From assembly GCF_021216655.1 (NCBI RefSeq), contig NZ_CP080437.1:806001-870000 (forward strand): DNA of 64,000 nucleotides, in the 5' to 3' direction. Below are positions 33,135-41,835 of this stretch, one piece after another. Position 1 is the stretch's first letter. Every line of letters starts with the position of its first letter. The translations under genes were made by a program, and so were the position numbers. Origin of the DNA: Clavibacter michiganensis (lineage in GTDB: Bacteria > Actinomycetota > Actinomycetes > Actinomycetales > Microbacteriaceae). A model generated the notes under the pieces. It was not told the origin of the DNA, did no database searches, and was given only the letters and a program-made list of their open reading frames with translations.

Positions 33135-33962
33135 GTGATCCCCACCCTCGCCGACGTCGTCCGTGTCGTCGAGGACGCGTGGCCGCCCGCAGGCGCATCG
33201 GACTGGGACGCCTCGGGGCTCGTCTCCGGGGATCCGCGCGGACGGGTCCGCCGCATCCACCTCGCCGTCGACGCCGTGCGCGCGACGGTGGACGAGGCGG
33301 TCGCCGCCGACGCCGACCTGCTGCTCGTCCACCACCCCCTGCTCCTCCGGGGCGTGACCACGATCGCCGAGACCGGCTACAAGGGCGCGCTCCTCGCCGA
33401 CCTCATCCGGTCCGGGTGCGCCCTGCACGCCGCGCACACCACCGCAGACGTCGTCGAGGACGGCACCTCGGGACGGCTCGCGGCGCTCCTCGGCCTGGTG
33501 CCGGAGACCATCCGTCCGATCGACCCCGCCCCGGGCGGCGTGCGCGGCATCGGGCGCGTCGGCGACCTGCCCGCGCCGACGACGCTCGGCCGTCTCGCGG
33601 GGGAGCTCGCCCGCATCCTCCCGCCCACGGCGACGGGGATCCGGGTCGCCGGACCCTACGACGCGCCCGTCACCCGCCTGGCCCTCTGCGGCGGAGCGGG
33701 GGACTCGCTGCTCGGCGCCCCCGACGTGCTCGACGCCGACGTCTACATCACCTCGGACCTGCGCCACCACCCGGCGAGCGAGGCGCGGGAGTCGGCCGCC
33801 CTCCGCGGCGGCACGCCGTACCTCATCGACACCTCCCACTGGGCGAGCGAGTGGCTGTGGCTCGACCAGGCCGCGGACACGCTGCGATCGGCGCTCCCGG
33901 ACGTCGAGGTCACCGTCAGCGACATCCGCACCGACCCCTGGGACTTCGCCGTCACGCAGTGA
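33135..33962 (+). CDS. Nif3-like dinuclear metal-centre protein
   Basis: A 275-residue NIF3 family protein, which forms hexamers with a two-metal site; its reaction is not settled (GTP cyclohydrolase-like homologues are known). Metal ligands visible: DLLLVHHPLLLRGV (His-His), LHAAHTTAD, and the late ITSDLRHHPASEA with LIDTSHWASEW. No insert domain, so it is the short form. GTG start leaderless. Followed by a coiled-coil protein gene, an arrangement common in actinobacteria. Confidence 0.92.
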   Translation: MIPTLADVVRVVEDAWPPAGASDWDASGLVSGDPRGRVRRIHLAVDAVRATVDEAVAADADLLLVHHPLLLRGVTTIAETGYKGALLADLIRSGCALHAAHTTADVVEDGTSGRLAALLGLVPETIRPIDPAPGGVRGIGRVGDLPAPTTLGRLAGELARILPPTATGIRVAGPYDAPVTRLALCGGAGDSLLGAPDVLDADVYITSDLRHHPASEARESAALRGGTPYLIDTSHWASEWLWLDQAADTLRSALPDVEVTVSDIRTDPWDFAVTQ

Positions 33963-34053
33963 CCGGCCGCCGCGCGCGGTCAGGCCCGCGCATCCACGAC
34001 ACGCACCGCGTGCCCGCCTCCCGCAGGCGGAGCCGCACCACGAGAGGGAGAGC

Positions 34054-34788
34054 ATGAAAGCCGATCCGAGCATCCAGAAGGAGCTCCTCGACCTGCAGGA
34101 GATCGACACCCGGCTCACGCACCTCACGCGGCAGCTGGCGCAGCTCCCGCAGCTGAAAGAGATCGACGCGCTGCAGCGGGAGATGGAGCTCGTGCGTCGC
34201 CGGCTCGGCGAGCGGACGGGCGTGGTGGAGGACGCCCAGACGGAGCTCTCGCGCATCGAGTCCGACGTGGCGGTCGTGCAGGCGCGGATGGACCGCGACC
34301 GCACCCGCATCGAGGCGGGCGGCAGCTCGAAGGACGTCCAGGCGCTGGAGCGCGAGCTCGAGTCGCTGCTGCGTCGCCGCGACACCCTCGAGGAGGTCGA
34401 GCTCGAGGTGATGCAGAAGCTCGGGGAGGCCCAGTCGGCGCAGGCCGAGGTGGTCGTCGAGCGCGACGCCCTCGCCGAGCGGCTGGCCGCGGTCGAGGCC
34501 GAGCGCGACGCCGCGGCGGTGGAGCTGCGGGTCCAGGCCGAGCAGGCCAGGAAGGACCGCGACGCGCTCGCGCCGCGGTTCCCCGAGGACCTGCTCGCGC
34601 TCTACGAGAAGCAGCGCGCCCGCTACGGCGTGGGCGCGGCGATGCTGCACCGCGGGATCTCCCTCGGCAGCAACATCGCGCTGCACCAGAGCGACCTCGA
34701 CGCGCTCCGCAAGCGCGCGCCCGACGACGTCGTCATCGACCCCGAGAGCAACGCCATCCTGGTGCGCACGGACGAGTCCGGGCTCTAG
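34054..34788 (+). CDS. CT398-like coiled-coil protein with degenerate zinc ribbon
   Basis: A 244-residue protein with a long antiparallel coiled coil (about residues 5-170, for example RMDRDRTRIEAGGSSKDVQALERELESLLRRRDTLEE) and a C-terminal domain where the family normally has a C4 zinc ribbon. Here that domain reads MLHRGISLGSNIALHQSDLDALRKRAPDDVV and then PESNAILVRTDESGL. The frame is as expected, but all four Cys are gone and the protein has none at all. Function unknown; relatives may contact nucleic acid or proteins. The ATG follows GAGGGAGAGC. Lies directly before rnpB. Confidence 0.88.
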   Translation: MKADPSIQKELLDLQEIDTRLTHLTRQLAQLPQLKEIDALQREMELVRRRLGERTGVVEDAQTELSRIESDVAVVQARMDRDRTRIEAGGSSKDVQALERELESLLRRRDTLEEVELEVMQKLGEAQSAQAEVVVERDALAERLAAVEAERDAAAVELRVQAEQARKDRDALAPRFPEDLLALYEKQRARYGVGAAMLHRGISLGSNIALHQSDLDALRKRAPDDVVIDPESNAILVRTDESGL

Positions 34789-34814
34789 CGGGAGGACCGG
34801 CAGGGCGCCTGCCC

Positions 34815-34820
34815 TAGACT
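34815..34820 (+). promoter_or_regulatory. rnpB -10 box
   Basis: TAGACT ends 7 nt before the predicted RNase P RNA 5' end, which fixes the usual -10 to start spacing in this genome. Confidence 0.65.
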
Positions 34821-34827
34821 CGACCCC

Positions 34828-35215
34828 GCGGATGGGTCGGCAAGACGGTCGCGCCGCGGAGGATCCCGAGAGGGGGAGACCGCGTCGAGGAACGTCCGGG
34901 CTCCGCAGAGCAGGGCGGTGGGTAACACCCACCCGGGGCGACCCGCGAGACAGTGCAACAGAGAGCAGACCGCCCGTCGCGCGAGCGGCGGGTGAGGGTG
35001 AAACGGCGGTGTAAGAGACCACCAGCGGCCCGAGTGATCGGGTCGGCTATGCAAACCTCGCCCGGAGCAAGGTCGAACAGGGGACGCACAGGCTGCTCGT
35101 CCAGTCCCCGGGTAGACCGCTGGAGGGCTGCGGTGACGCAGCTCCGAGATAGATGGCCGTCCATGGTGCCGCGAGGCACCGGGACAGAACCCGGCGTATC
35201 AGCCGGCCCATCCGC
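34828..35215 (+). ncRNA. rnpB: RNase P RNA (type A)
   Basis: The catalytic RNA of RNase P, about 388 nt. The P1 ends pair (GCGGATGGGTCGGC with GCCGGCCCATCCGC). Universally conserved parts are GAGGAACGTCCGGGCTC (34887-34903), GACAGTGCAACAGAGAGCAGACC, AGTGATCGGGTCGGC then TATGCAAACC, AGATAGATGGCCGTCC near 35147, and GACAGAACCCGGCGTATCAG from 35183. It processes tRNA 5' ends. The gene sits between the coiled-coil protein and ppgK. Confidence 0.97.
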
Positions 35216-35218
35216 ACC

Positions 35219-35271
35219 CCGCACGACGAAGCGGCCGGATCCCCTCGGGATCCGGCCGCTTCGTCGTGCGG
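35219..35271. terminator. 25-bp perfect hairpin between rnpB and ppgK
   Basis: CCGCACGACGAAGCGGCCGG continues through ATCCC, then a CTC loop, and the exact complement follows. It begins 4 bp past rnpB and ends 11 bp before the ppgK stop on the other strand, so it can end both transcripts. Confidence 0.9.
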
Positions 35272-35282
35272 CGCTCGGGCGC

Positions 35283-36104
35283 TCAGTCCTCGGGCTTCGT
35301 CTTGTCGACGAGGTCGGCCGCGGGCGCGTGCGTGCTCGCGCCGACCGCGTGCGCGGCGAGGGCCGCGGCGCCCATGATGCCCGCGTTGTTCCGCAGCTCC
35401 GCCGGCACGATCGGGGTGCGCAGGCGCAGCAGCGGCAGGAAGTGCTTGTGGTTCTTGGACACGCCGCCGCCGACGATGAACAGCTCCGGCCACATCAGCT
35501 TCTCGAGCTGGCCGTAGTACACCTGCAGCCGGGCGGCCCAGCGCTTCCAGTTGAGGTGCGCGCGCTCCTTGGCGGCGTACGAGGCGCGGCGCTCGAAGTC
35601 ACGGCGGCCCGCGACGTCCATGTGGCCGAGCTCGGCGTTCGGGATGAGGACGCCGTCGTGGATAAGGGCCGTGCCGATCCCCGTGCCGAGCGTGGTCATG
35701 ATGACGAGACCGCGCACGTCCTTGGCCGCGCCGTAGCGGGCCTCGGCGTAGCCGGCGGCGTCCGCGTCGTTGACGAACGTGATCTCGAGGCCCAGGCGCT
35801 CCTCGAACAGCTTCTCGGCCTCGAGGCCGATCCAGGACGGGGACACGTTGGCCGCCGACATGGTCGTGCCGTGCACGATCGCGGCGGGGAAGCACACGCC
35901 GAGCGGCGTGCCCGCGGGGACCTCGCCGAGCGCGTCGATGATCTGCTTCACGGTGGCCACGATGTCCTCGGGCTCGCCGCCCTGCGGCGTCGGCAGCTTC
36001 ACGCGCTCGCTCTTCAGCTCGCCGGTCGCGACGTCCACGATGGCGCCCTTGATGCCGGTCCCGCCGATGTCGATGCCGATTGCGGTCGTCGCGTCCTCGC
36101 TCAT
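35283..36104 (-). CDS. ppgK: polyphosphate glucokinase
   Basis: A 273-residue ROK-family sugar kinase that phosphorylates glucose with polyphosphate or ATP. Diagnostic parts are GIDIGGTGIKGAIVD (phosphate-binding), LPTPQGGEPEDIV, the ITFVNDADAAGYAE sugar/catalytic Asp block, and the late polyphosphate-type segment RWAARLQVYYGQLEKLMWPELFIVGGGVSK. Actinobacterial PpgK is the closest match in length and sequence. The ATG lies 7 nt after TAGGGT with no ribosome binding site: a leaderless transcript. Confidence 0.95.
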   Translation of the reverse strand: MSEDATTAIGIDIGGTGIKGAIVDVATGELKSERVKLPTPQGGEPEDIVATVKQIIDALGEVPAGTPLGVCFPAAIVHGTTMSAANVSPSWIGLEAEKLFEERLGLEITFVNDADAAGYAEARYGAAKDVRGLVIMTTLGTGIGTALIHDGVLIPNAELGHMDVAGRRDFERRASYAAKERAHLNWKRWAARLQVYYGQLEKLMWPELFIVGGGVSKNHKHFLPLLRLRTPIVPAELRNNAGIMGAAALAAHAVGASTHAPAADLVDKTKPED

Positions 36105-36111
36105 GGAAGCG

Positions 36112-36117
36112 ACCCTA
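36112..36117 (-). promoter_or_regulatory. ppgK -10 box (leaderless)
   Basis: TAGGGT on the minus strand ends 7 nt before the ATG at 36104. Confidence 0.5.
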
Positions 36118-36165
36118 CCGGCTCGCCCGACCCCGTCCGGCCGTCGCGCGCGGTGCGGACGGGCC

Positions 36166-36171
36166 TAGCAT
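36166..36171 (+). promoter_or_regulatory. -10 box of leaderless small gene
   Basis: TAGCAT ends 7 nt before the ATG at 36179. It lies back to back with the ppgK -10 box, about 50 bp apart. Confidence 0.5.
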
Positions 36172-36178
36172 CGGCAGC

Positions 36179-36361
36179 ATGAGCGACAGCGACGAGCAGT
36201 ACTGGTACGACGACCGCACGGGCGAGGTGGAGAAGGGGATGCTGTCCCCGGCAGCGCATCGGATCGGCCCGTTCGCCTCGGCGGAGGAGGCGGCCAGGGC
36301 ACCGCAGCGGCTGCGCGAGCGCGCCGAGCAGTGGGCGGCGGAGGACCGCGACGACGACTGA
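36179..36361 (+). CDS. small conserved actinobacterial protein
   Basis: A 60-residue protein with QYWYDDRTGEVEKGMLSPAAHRIGPFASAEEAARAPQRLRERAEQW. Short proteins with this YWYDxRTGxVExG-SPxxxRxGPFxSxxEA pattern are common in actinobacteria near panB and glnA genes (similar to SPOR-like fragments). The function is unknown to me. No membrane segment; acidic overall. Leaderless start. Ends 9 bp before the convergent panB. Confidence 0.85.
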   Translation: MSDSDEQYWYDDRTGEVEKGMLSPAAHRIGPFASAEEAARAPQRLRERAEQWAAEDRDDD

Positions 36362-36370
36362 TCCCGCGGT

Positions 36371-37240
36371 TCAGTCGGAGTAGCTCTCCGCCTCGGCGGG
36401 GAACGTCCCGCTGACGACGTCGTCGCGATAGCGCGTCGCCGCGTCCAGGAGCACAGCGCGCATGTCCGCGTATCGCCGCACGAAGCGCGGCACGCGGCCG
36501 CTCGTGAGGCCCGCGAAGTCGGTCCAGACCAGGATCTGCCCGTCCGTGCCGTTCCCGGCGCCGATGCCGATGGTGGGGATGCGCAGCTCCTCGCTGACGC
36601 GCCGCGCGATCCCCTGGGGCACCATCTCGAGCACCACGGCGAACGCGCCGGCGTCCTGGACGGCGCGTGCGTCGGCGAGGAGCGCCTCCGCGGCATCCCC
36701 GCGACCCTGGATGATGTGGCCGCCGAGGCCGTGCTCGCTCTGCGGCGTGAACCCGATGTGGCCCATCACGGGGATTCCGGAGCTCACGACCCGCCGGATC
36801 TGCTCCGCGCTGCGCACACCGCCCTCGAGCTTCACGGCATGGGCGCGCGCCTCCTTCATGAACCGCACCGACGTGGCGAGCGCCTGGTCGGGGCCGGACT
36901 CGTAGGAGCCGAACGGCAGGTCGGCGACCACGAGCGCGCGAGCGGCCGAGGCGGCGACCGCGCGCGCCAACGGGATGAGCTCGTCCACCGTGACGGGGAC
37001 GGTCGTGTCGTACCCGAGCACGGTGTTGCCTGCGGAATCGCCGACGAGCAGGAAGTCGATGCCGGCCTCGTCGAACACACCCGCCGTGAGCATGTCGTAG
37101 CTGGTGAGCCCGGTGATCTTGAGGCCCTGCTCCTTCGCCCGGGCGAAGTGCCGGATGCGCACCCGCCGGGGACCCGCGTCGGGCTCGCTCGGGATGCGGG
37201 CGGGATCGGGCGGGGAGACGGCAGCGTCGGGGCTCTGCAT
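36371..37240 (-). CDS. panB: 3-methyl-2-oxobutanoate hydroxymethyltransferase
   Basis: A 289-residue TIM-barrel enzyme for pantothenate (coenzyme A) synthesis; it transfers a hydroxymethyl group from methylene-THF to ketoisovalerate. Seen: [20 protein letters not shown], the Mg-binding [42 protein letters not shown] and [16 protein letters not shown]. Residues 1-30 are a Pro/Ala-rich extension. The ATG lies 7 nt after TAGACT; a GAGG is also just upstream. Confidence 0.96.
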   Translation of the reverse strand: MQSPDAAVSPPDPARIPSEPDAGPRRVRIRHFARAKEQGLKITGLTSYDMLTAGVFDEAGIDFLLVGDSAGNTVLGYDTTVPVTVDELIPLARAVAASAARALVVADLPFGSYESGPDQALATSVRFMKEARAHAVKLEGGVRSAEQIRRVVSSGIPVMGHIGFTPQSEHGLGGHIIQGRGDAAEALLADARAVQDAGAFAVVLEMVPQGIARRVSEELRIPTIGIGAGNGTDGQILVWTDFAGLTSGRVPRFVRRYADMRAVLLDAATRYRDDVVSGTFPAEAESYSD

Positions 37241-37247
37241 GCCTCGG

Positions 37248-37253
37248 AGTCTA
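37248..37253 (-). promoter_or_regulatory. panB -10 box (probably leaderless)
   Basis: TAGACT on the minus strand ends 7 nt before the ATG at 37240. Confidence 0.45.
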
Positions 37254-37296
37254 CGGCCGGCCCCGCGCGCGCTCGGCCCGACCCCTGGTCAGCCGG

Positions 37297-37302
37297 TAGG
37301 TT
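37297..37302 (+). promoter_or_regulatory. glnA2 -10 box
   Basis: TAGGTT gives a transcript start near 37309 and a short leader that contains GAGAGGGTGGTGG before the ATG at 37326. Confidence 0.5.
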
Positions 37303-37325
37303 GGACTCCGACGAGAGGGTGGTGG

Positions 37326-38663
37326 ATGGACAAGCAGCGTGACTTCGTCCTGCGGACGATCGAGGAGCGCGGGATCAAGTTCGTGCGCCTGTGGTTCACC
37401 GACGTGACCGGCACCCTGAAGTCGGTGGCGATCGCCCCGGCGGAGGTCGAGGGAGCGTTCGCGGAGGGCCTGGGGTTCGACGGCTCGGCCATCGAGGGCC
37501 TCACCCGCTCGTACGAGGCCGACATGCTGGCCCACCCGGATCCGACGACCTTCCAGATCCTCCCCTGGCGCGGGGAGATCGACCCCACCGCGCGCATGTT
37601 CTGCGACATCTCGACGCCCGACGGGCAGCCCGCCATCGCGGATCCCCGCAACGTCCTCAAGCGCACGCTCGAGAAGGCGGCGGACCGCGGCTTCACCTTC
37701 TACACGCACCCCGAGATCGAGTTCTACCTCCTCAAGTCGAGCGAGTTCGGCGTCGACGGCCCCGAGCCGGTGGACGCGGCCGGCTACTTCGACAACGTCC
37801 CCGGCGGCACGGCGCACGACTTCCGCCGCCGCTCGGTGCGCATGCTCGAGGACCTCGGCATCTCGGTCGAGTTCAGCCACCACGAGGCGGGCCCAGGCCA
37901 GAACGAGATCGACCTCCGCTACGCGGACGCGCTCACCACGGCGGACAACATCATGACGTTCCGCACGGTCATCAAGGAGGTGGCCATCGAGCAGGGCGTC
38001 TACGCGACGTTCATGCCGAAGCCCCTCGCCGCGCACCCCGGCAGCGGGATGCACACGCACATGTCGCTCTTCGAGGGCGACGTCAACGCGTTCTACGCGT
38101 CCGGCGCCGAGTACCAGCTCTCCACCATCGGCCGGCAGTTCATCGCGGGTCTCCTCAAGCACGCGCCCGAGATCACGGCCGTCACGAACCAGTTCGTGAA
38201 CTCGTACAAGCGGCTCTGGGGCGGCGGCGAGGCGCCGAGCTTCGTGACGTGGGGGCACAACAACCGCTCCGCGCTCGTGCGGGTGCCGCTGTACAAGCCC
38301 AACAAGGGGAACAGCTCGCGCGTCGAGTACCGCGCCATCGACTCCGCGGCGAACCCGTACCTCTCGTTCTCGCTCATGCTGGCCGCGGGCCTCAAGGGCA
38401 TCGAGGAGGGCTACGAGCTGCCGGCTGAGGCCGAGGACAACGTGTGGACCCTGAGCGACGCCGAGCGCCGTGCCCTCGGGTACGCGCCGCTGCCGTCGAG
38501 CCTGGACCACGCGATCCAGCTCATGGAGCGCTCCGAGCTCGTCGCCGAGACGCTGGGGGAGCAGGTGTTCAACTACGTGCTGCTCAACAAGCGGCAGGAA
38601 TGGCGCGACTACCGGGCCCAGGTGACGCCGTACGAGCTGCGCTCCAACCTCGAGATGCTCTGA
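37326..38663 (+). CDS. glnA2: glutamine synthetase-like protein, GlnA2 type
   Basis: A 445-residue glutamine synthetase superfamily protein. It has FVRLWFTDVTGTLKSVAI, GLGFDGSAIEGL, the ATP/metal blocks YTHPEIEFYLL and HEAGPGQNEIDLRYADAL, MPKPLAAHPGSGMHTHMSL, and NNRSALVRVPLYKP. It lacks the extra loops of GlnA1 and matches actinobacterial GlnA2. In Streptomyces some GlnA2/GlnA3 proteins act on polyamines rather than ammonia, so true glutamine synthesis is not assured. Start has GAGAGGG upstream. Followed by glnE. Confidence 0.92.
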   Translation: MDKQRDFVLRTIEERGIKFVRLWFTDVTGTLKSVAIAPAEVEGAFAEGLGFDGSAIEGLTRSYEADMLAHPDPTTFQILPWRGEIDPTARMFCDISTPDGQPAIADPRNVLKRTLEKAADRGFTFYTHPEIEFYLLKSSEFGVDGPEPVDAAGYFDNVPGGTAHDFRRRSVRMLEDLGISVEFSHHEAGPGQNEIDLRYADALTTADNIMTFRTVIKEVAIEQGVYATFMPKPLAAHPGSGMHTHMSLFEGDVNAFYASGAEYQLSTIGRQFIAGLLKHAPEITAVTNQFVNSYKRLWGGGEAPSFVTWGHNNRSALVRVPLYKPNKGNSSRVEYRAIDSAANPYLSFSLMLAAGLKGIEEGYELPAEAEDNVWTLSDAERRALGYAPLPSSLDHAIQLMERSELVAETLGEQVFNYVLLNKRQEWRDYRAQVTPYELRSNLEML

Positions 38664-38721
38664 TCCGGGAGCCCGGCGGGAGAATCACGACCGACATCCG
38701 ACGACGAGGCCGGAGCGAGAG

Positions 38722-41700
38722 ATGAGACGTGGGCAGACGCTGCTCGGCGCCCTCGCGCGCGCGGGCTTCGCGCGTCTCAGCGAGGTAGGCGAGGCCCTCG
38801 AGGAGGCCGTGGAGCTGTCCGGCTGGGCCGAGGCCGACCTCGTGGAGGCGCTGCACTCCAGCGCGGACCCGGACGGGGCGCTCGACGCCCTCGTCCGACT
38901 GCTGCGCGAGGACCCCGAGCGCACCCGCGCAGTCCTCGCCGACCCCGACGCCCGTCACCGGCTGGCGCGGGTGCTCGGTTCGTCGCGCGGCCTCGCCGAG
39001 TTCCTCACTCGCCACACGGACGAGCTCGAGGCCTTCGCCCGTCCGCTCGAGGGGATGCCCGCGCCGGCCGACGTCCGCACCCGGATGCTGGAGGCGGTGC
39101 AGGCGATCGACGGCGTGGCGGGGATCACCGGCACGCCCGCTCGGACGGCCCTGCGGATCCGCTATCGCGCGCTCGTGGCACGCGTCGCCGCGTGGGACCT
39201 CGTGCACCCGGATCCGCTCGCGGCCGTGCGACCCGTGACCGCCGCCCTGGCCGACCTCGCCGGCGCGGCCCTCGAGGCGTCGCTCGCCGTCGCCCGGGCG
39301 GAGCTGTCCGCGCCCGGCAGCTTCGGCCGCGCGCGACCCGAGGAGATCGCCGCGACGCGCCTCGCGATCATCGGCATGGGCAAGGCAGGTGCCCGCGAGC
39401 TCAACTACGTCAGCGACGTCGACGTGATCTTCGTCGCCGAGGCCGCGACCGACGCGGACGGACAACCGGTCATCGAGCCGGCCCGGGCGGTCGAGCTCGC
39501 GACGCGCCTCGCCGTGCTGGCCATGCGCGGCATCGACGAGCAGGAGATCGAGCCGGCCCTCTGGGAGGTGGACGCCAACCTCCGGCCCGAGGGGAAGGCC
39601 GGCGCGCTCGTCCGCACGCTCGACTCGCACCTCGCGTACTACGAACGATGGGCGAAGGACTGGGAGTTCCAGGCGCTGCTCAAGGCCAGGCCGCTCGCGG
39701 GCGACGCCGAGCTGGGCGGGCGGTACGCCGATGCCGTCGCGCCGCTCGTGTGGTCGAGCGCGTCACGCGAGGGCTTCGTCGGGCAGGTGCAGCGGATGCG
39801 CACGCGCGTCACGGACAACATCCCGACCGACCAGCTGCACCAGCAGATCAAGCTCGGGCCGGGTGGGATCCGCGACATCGAGTTCACGGTGCAGCTCCTC
39901 CAGCTCGTGCACGGCCAGGGCGACGAGGCCGTCCGGGACCGCAGCACGCTCGCGGCGCTGGTGGCCCTCGCGGACGCCGGCTACATCGGGCGCACGGAGG
40001 CCGGCGAGTTCGCGAAGGACTACCGCTACCTCCGGCTCCTCGAGCACCGGCTGCAGCTGGAGCAGCTGCGGCGCACGCACCTGATGCCCACCGACGAGGA
40101 GCGGTTGCGGATCCTCGCGCGCAGCACGGGCCTGGACGGGCGCGCGGAGGAGCTCACGGCCCGGTGGACCGCCACGAAGACCGCCGTCCGCACGCTGCAC
40201 GAGCGGCTGTTCTACCGGCCGCTCCTCGCCGCGGTCGCGTCGCTGCCCGAGGAGTCGCTCGCGCTCACCAGCGACCAGGCCGCCGCGCGCCTGTCCGCCA
40301 TCGGATTCGTCGACGCGCGTGGGGCGCTCGCGCACATCCGCGCGCTGACGCAGGGGGTCTCGCGCAGCTCCGCCATCCAGCGCCACCTGCTCCCCGTGCT
40401 CCTGCAGTGGTTCGCGGACGGCCCGGATCCCGACCACGGCCTGCTCGCGTTCCGCCGGCTCAGCGAGGCGCTGGGGGAGTCGAACTGGTTCCTCCGGATG
40501 CTCCGGGACTCGGCCGGCGCCGCGCAGCGCCTCGCCCAGGTGCTCTCGGGATCACGCTTCGTGTCGGAGCTGCTCGACCGCGTCCCCGAGACCGCCGCGT
40601 GGCTCGCGCGCGACGAGGACCTGCGCCCCCGCACCTGGGCGGCCCTCGAGGAGGAGGCCGTCGCCACGGTGAACCGGCATCCCACAGCCGACGCCGCCGC
40701 GGCCGCGTTGCGCACCCTCCGCCGCCGCGAGATCCTCCGCCTCGCCATCGGCGCCATCGTGGGCGTCACGCACGTCGAGACCCTCGGACCCTCCCTGGCC
40801 GACATCACCACGGCGACGCTTCGTGGCGTCATGCGCGCCATCCGCCGCGAGGACGGCCCCTGGCCCGAGTTCGCCGTGGTCGCGATGGGGCGCTACGGCG
40901 GCGCCGAGCTCGGCTTCGGCTCCGACGCCGACGTCATGTACGTGTTCCGCCCGATCGCCGGCATGGATCCCGAGCTGGCCCAACGCCGCGCCCAGCTCAT
41001 CGTCTCCGAGCTGACGCGCCTCACGGAGGACTCGCGCCTCCCGCTCGACCTCGACACCGGCCTCCGACCGGAGGGACGCAACGGTCCCGTGGTGCGCTCG
41101 TTCGCGTCCTACCGCGCCTACTACGAGCGCTGGTCCCTCACGTGGGAGGCGCAGGCGCTGCTGCGCGCACGCGGAGTCGTCGGCGACAGCGGCCTCATCG
41201 TCGACTTCACGTCGCTGGCCGACCGCACCCGCTACCCGGACGCCATCGGCGACGCGGACGTACGCGAGATCAAGCGCATCAAGGCGCGCGTGGAGAACGA
41301 GCGGCTCCCGCAGGCTGCGGACCCCACCCGGCACCTGAAGCTCGGCCGCGGATCGCTCAGCGACGTGGAGTGGCTGGTGCAGGTGATCCAGCTGCAGCAC
41401 GCGCACGCTCATCCCGCCCTGCGCACGCCGACCACCCTCGGCGCGCTCGACGCGGCCGTGGATTCGCGCCTCGTGGCCGAGGACGACGCGGCGCGTCTGC
41501 GGGATGCCTGGCTCCTCGCGTCCCGGGTCCGCTCCGCGATGACGCTCTGGACGAACCGCACGGCCGACGTCCTCCCCGCCGAGCGCGCCGCGCTCGACGC
41601 CATCGCGCGGCTCCTCGAGTACCCGCCCGGCTCCGCTTCCGTGCTCGAGGAGGAGTACCTCGGCGTGACCCGCCGCGCCCGCGCGGTCTTCGAGCGCCTC

Positions 41701-41742
41701 TTCTACGGCATCGACGAGCAGCTGGATCCGCGCGGTGCCTGA
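38722..41742 (+). CDS. glnE: glutamine synthetase adenylyltransferase/deadenylase
   Basis: A 1006-residue bifunctional enzyme that adds or removes AMP on GlnA1. The N-terminal nucleotidyltransferase has GMGKAGARELNYVSDVDVIFVAE (about residue 218), the deadenylase half. The C-terminal half has GRYGGAELGFGSDADVMYVF (about residue 723), the adenylylating half. The first also carries LKLGPGGIRDIEFTVQ and the second LKLGRGSLSDVEWLVQ. Both DxD metal sites are intact. It lies 58 bp after glnA2 and convergent with glnA1. Confidence 0.96.
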   Translation: MRRGQTLLGALARAGFARLSEVGEALEEAVELSGWAEADLVEALHSSADPDGALDALVRLLREDPERTRAVLADPDARHRLARVLGSSRGLAEFLTRHTDELEAFARPLEGMPAPADVRTRMLEAVQAIDGVAGITGTPARTALRIRYRALVARVAAWDLVHPDPLAAVRPVTAALADLAGAALEASLAVARAELSAPGSFGRARPEEIAATRLAIIGMGKAGARELNYVSDVDVIFVAEAATDADGQPVIEPARAVELATRLAVLAMRGIDEQEIEPALWEVDANLRPEGKAGALVRTLDSHLAYYERWAKDWEFQALLKARPLAGDAELGGRYADAVAPLVWSSASREGFVGQVQRMRTRVTDNIPTDQLHQQIKLGPGGIRDIEFTVQLLQLVHGQGDEAVRDRSTLAALVALADAGYIGRTEAGEFAKDYRYLRLLEHRLQLEQLRRTHLMPTDEERLRILARSTGLDGRAEELTARWTATKTAVRTLHERLFYRPLLAAVASLPEESLALTSDQAAARLSAIGFVDARGALAHIRALTQGVSRSSAIQRHLLPVLLQWFADGPDPDHGLLAFRRLSEALGESNWFLRMLRDSAGAAQRLAQVLSGSRFVSELLDRVPETAAWLARDEDLRPRTWAALEEEAVATVNRHPTADAAAAALRTLRRREILRLAIGAIVGVTHVETLGPSLADITTATLRGVMRAIRREDGPWPEFAVVAMGRYGGAELGFGSDADVMYVFRPIAGMDPELAQRRAQLIVSELTRLTEDSRLPLDLDTGLRPEGRNGPVVRSFASYRAYYERWSLTWEAQALLRARGVVGDSGLIVDFTSLADRTRYPDAIGDADVREIKRIKARVENERLPQAADPTRHLKLGRGSLSDVEWLVQVIQLQHAHAHPALRTPTTLGALDAAVDSRLVAEDDAARLRDAWLLASRVRSAMTLWTNRTADVLPAERAALDAIARLLEYPPGSASVLEEEYLGVTRRARAVFERLFYGIDEQLDPRGA

Positions 41743-41771
41743 CGCCGCTCCATGCGGCGGCGCGGACGATG

Positions 41772-41821
41772 ACGGGCCGCCCTCCCGGAGGAGGACGGCC
41801 CGTGCATCGGGCACCCGATGC
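41772..41821. terminator. hairpins between convergent glnE and glnA1
   Basis: ACGGGCC-GCCCTCC...GGAGGA-CGGCCCGT (41772-41803) is followed by GCATCGG-GCAC-CCGATGC (41804-41821). Together they sit 30 bp past glnE and 15 bp past glnA1. Confidence 0.7.
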
Positions 41822-41835
41822 GGGTGCCGGTGGGA

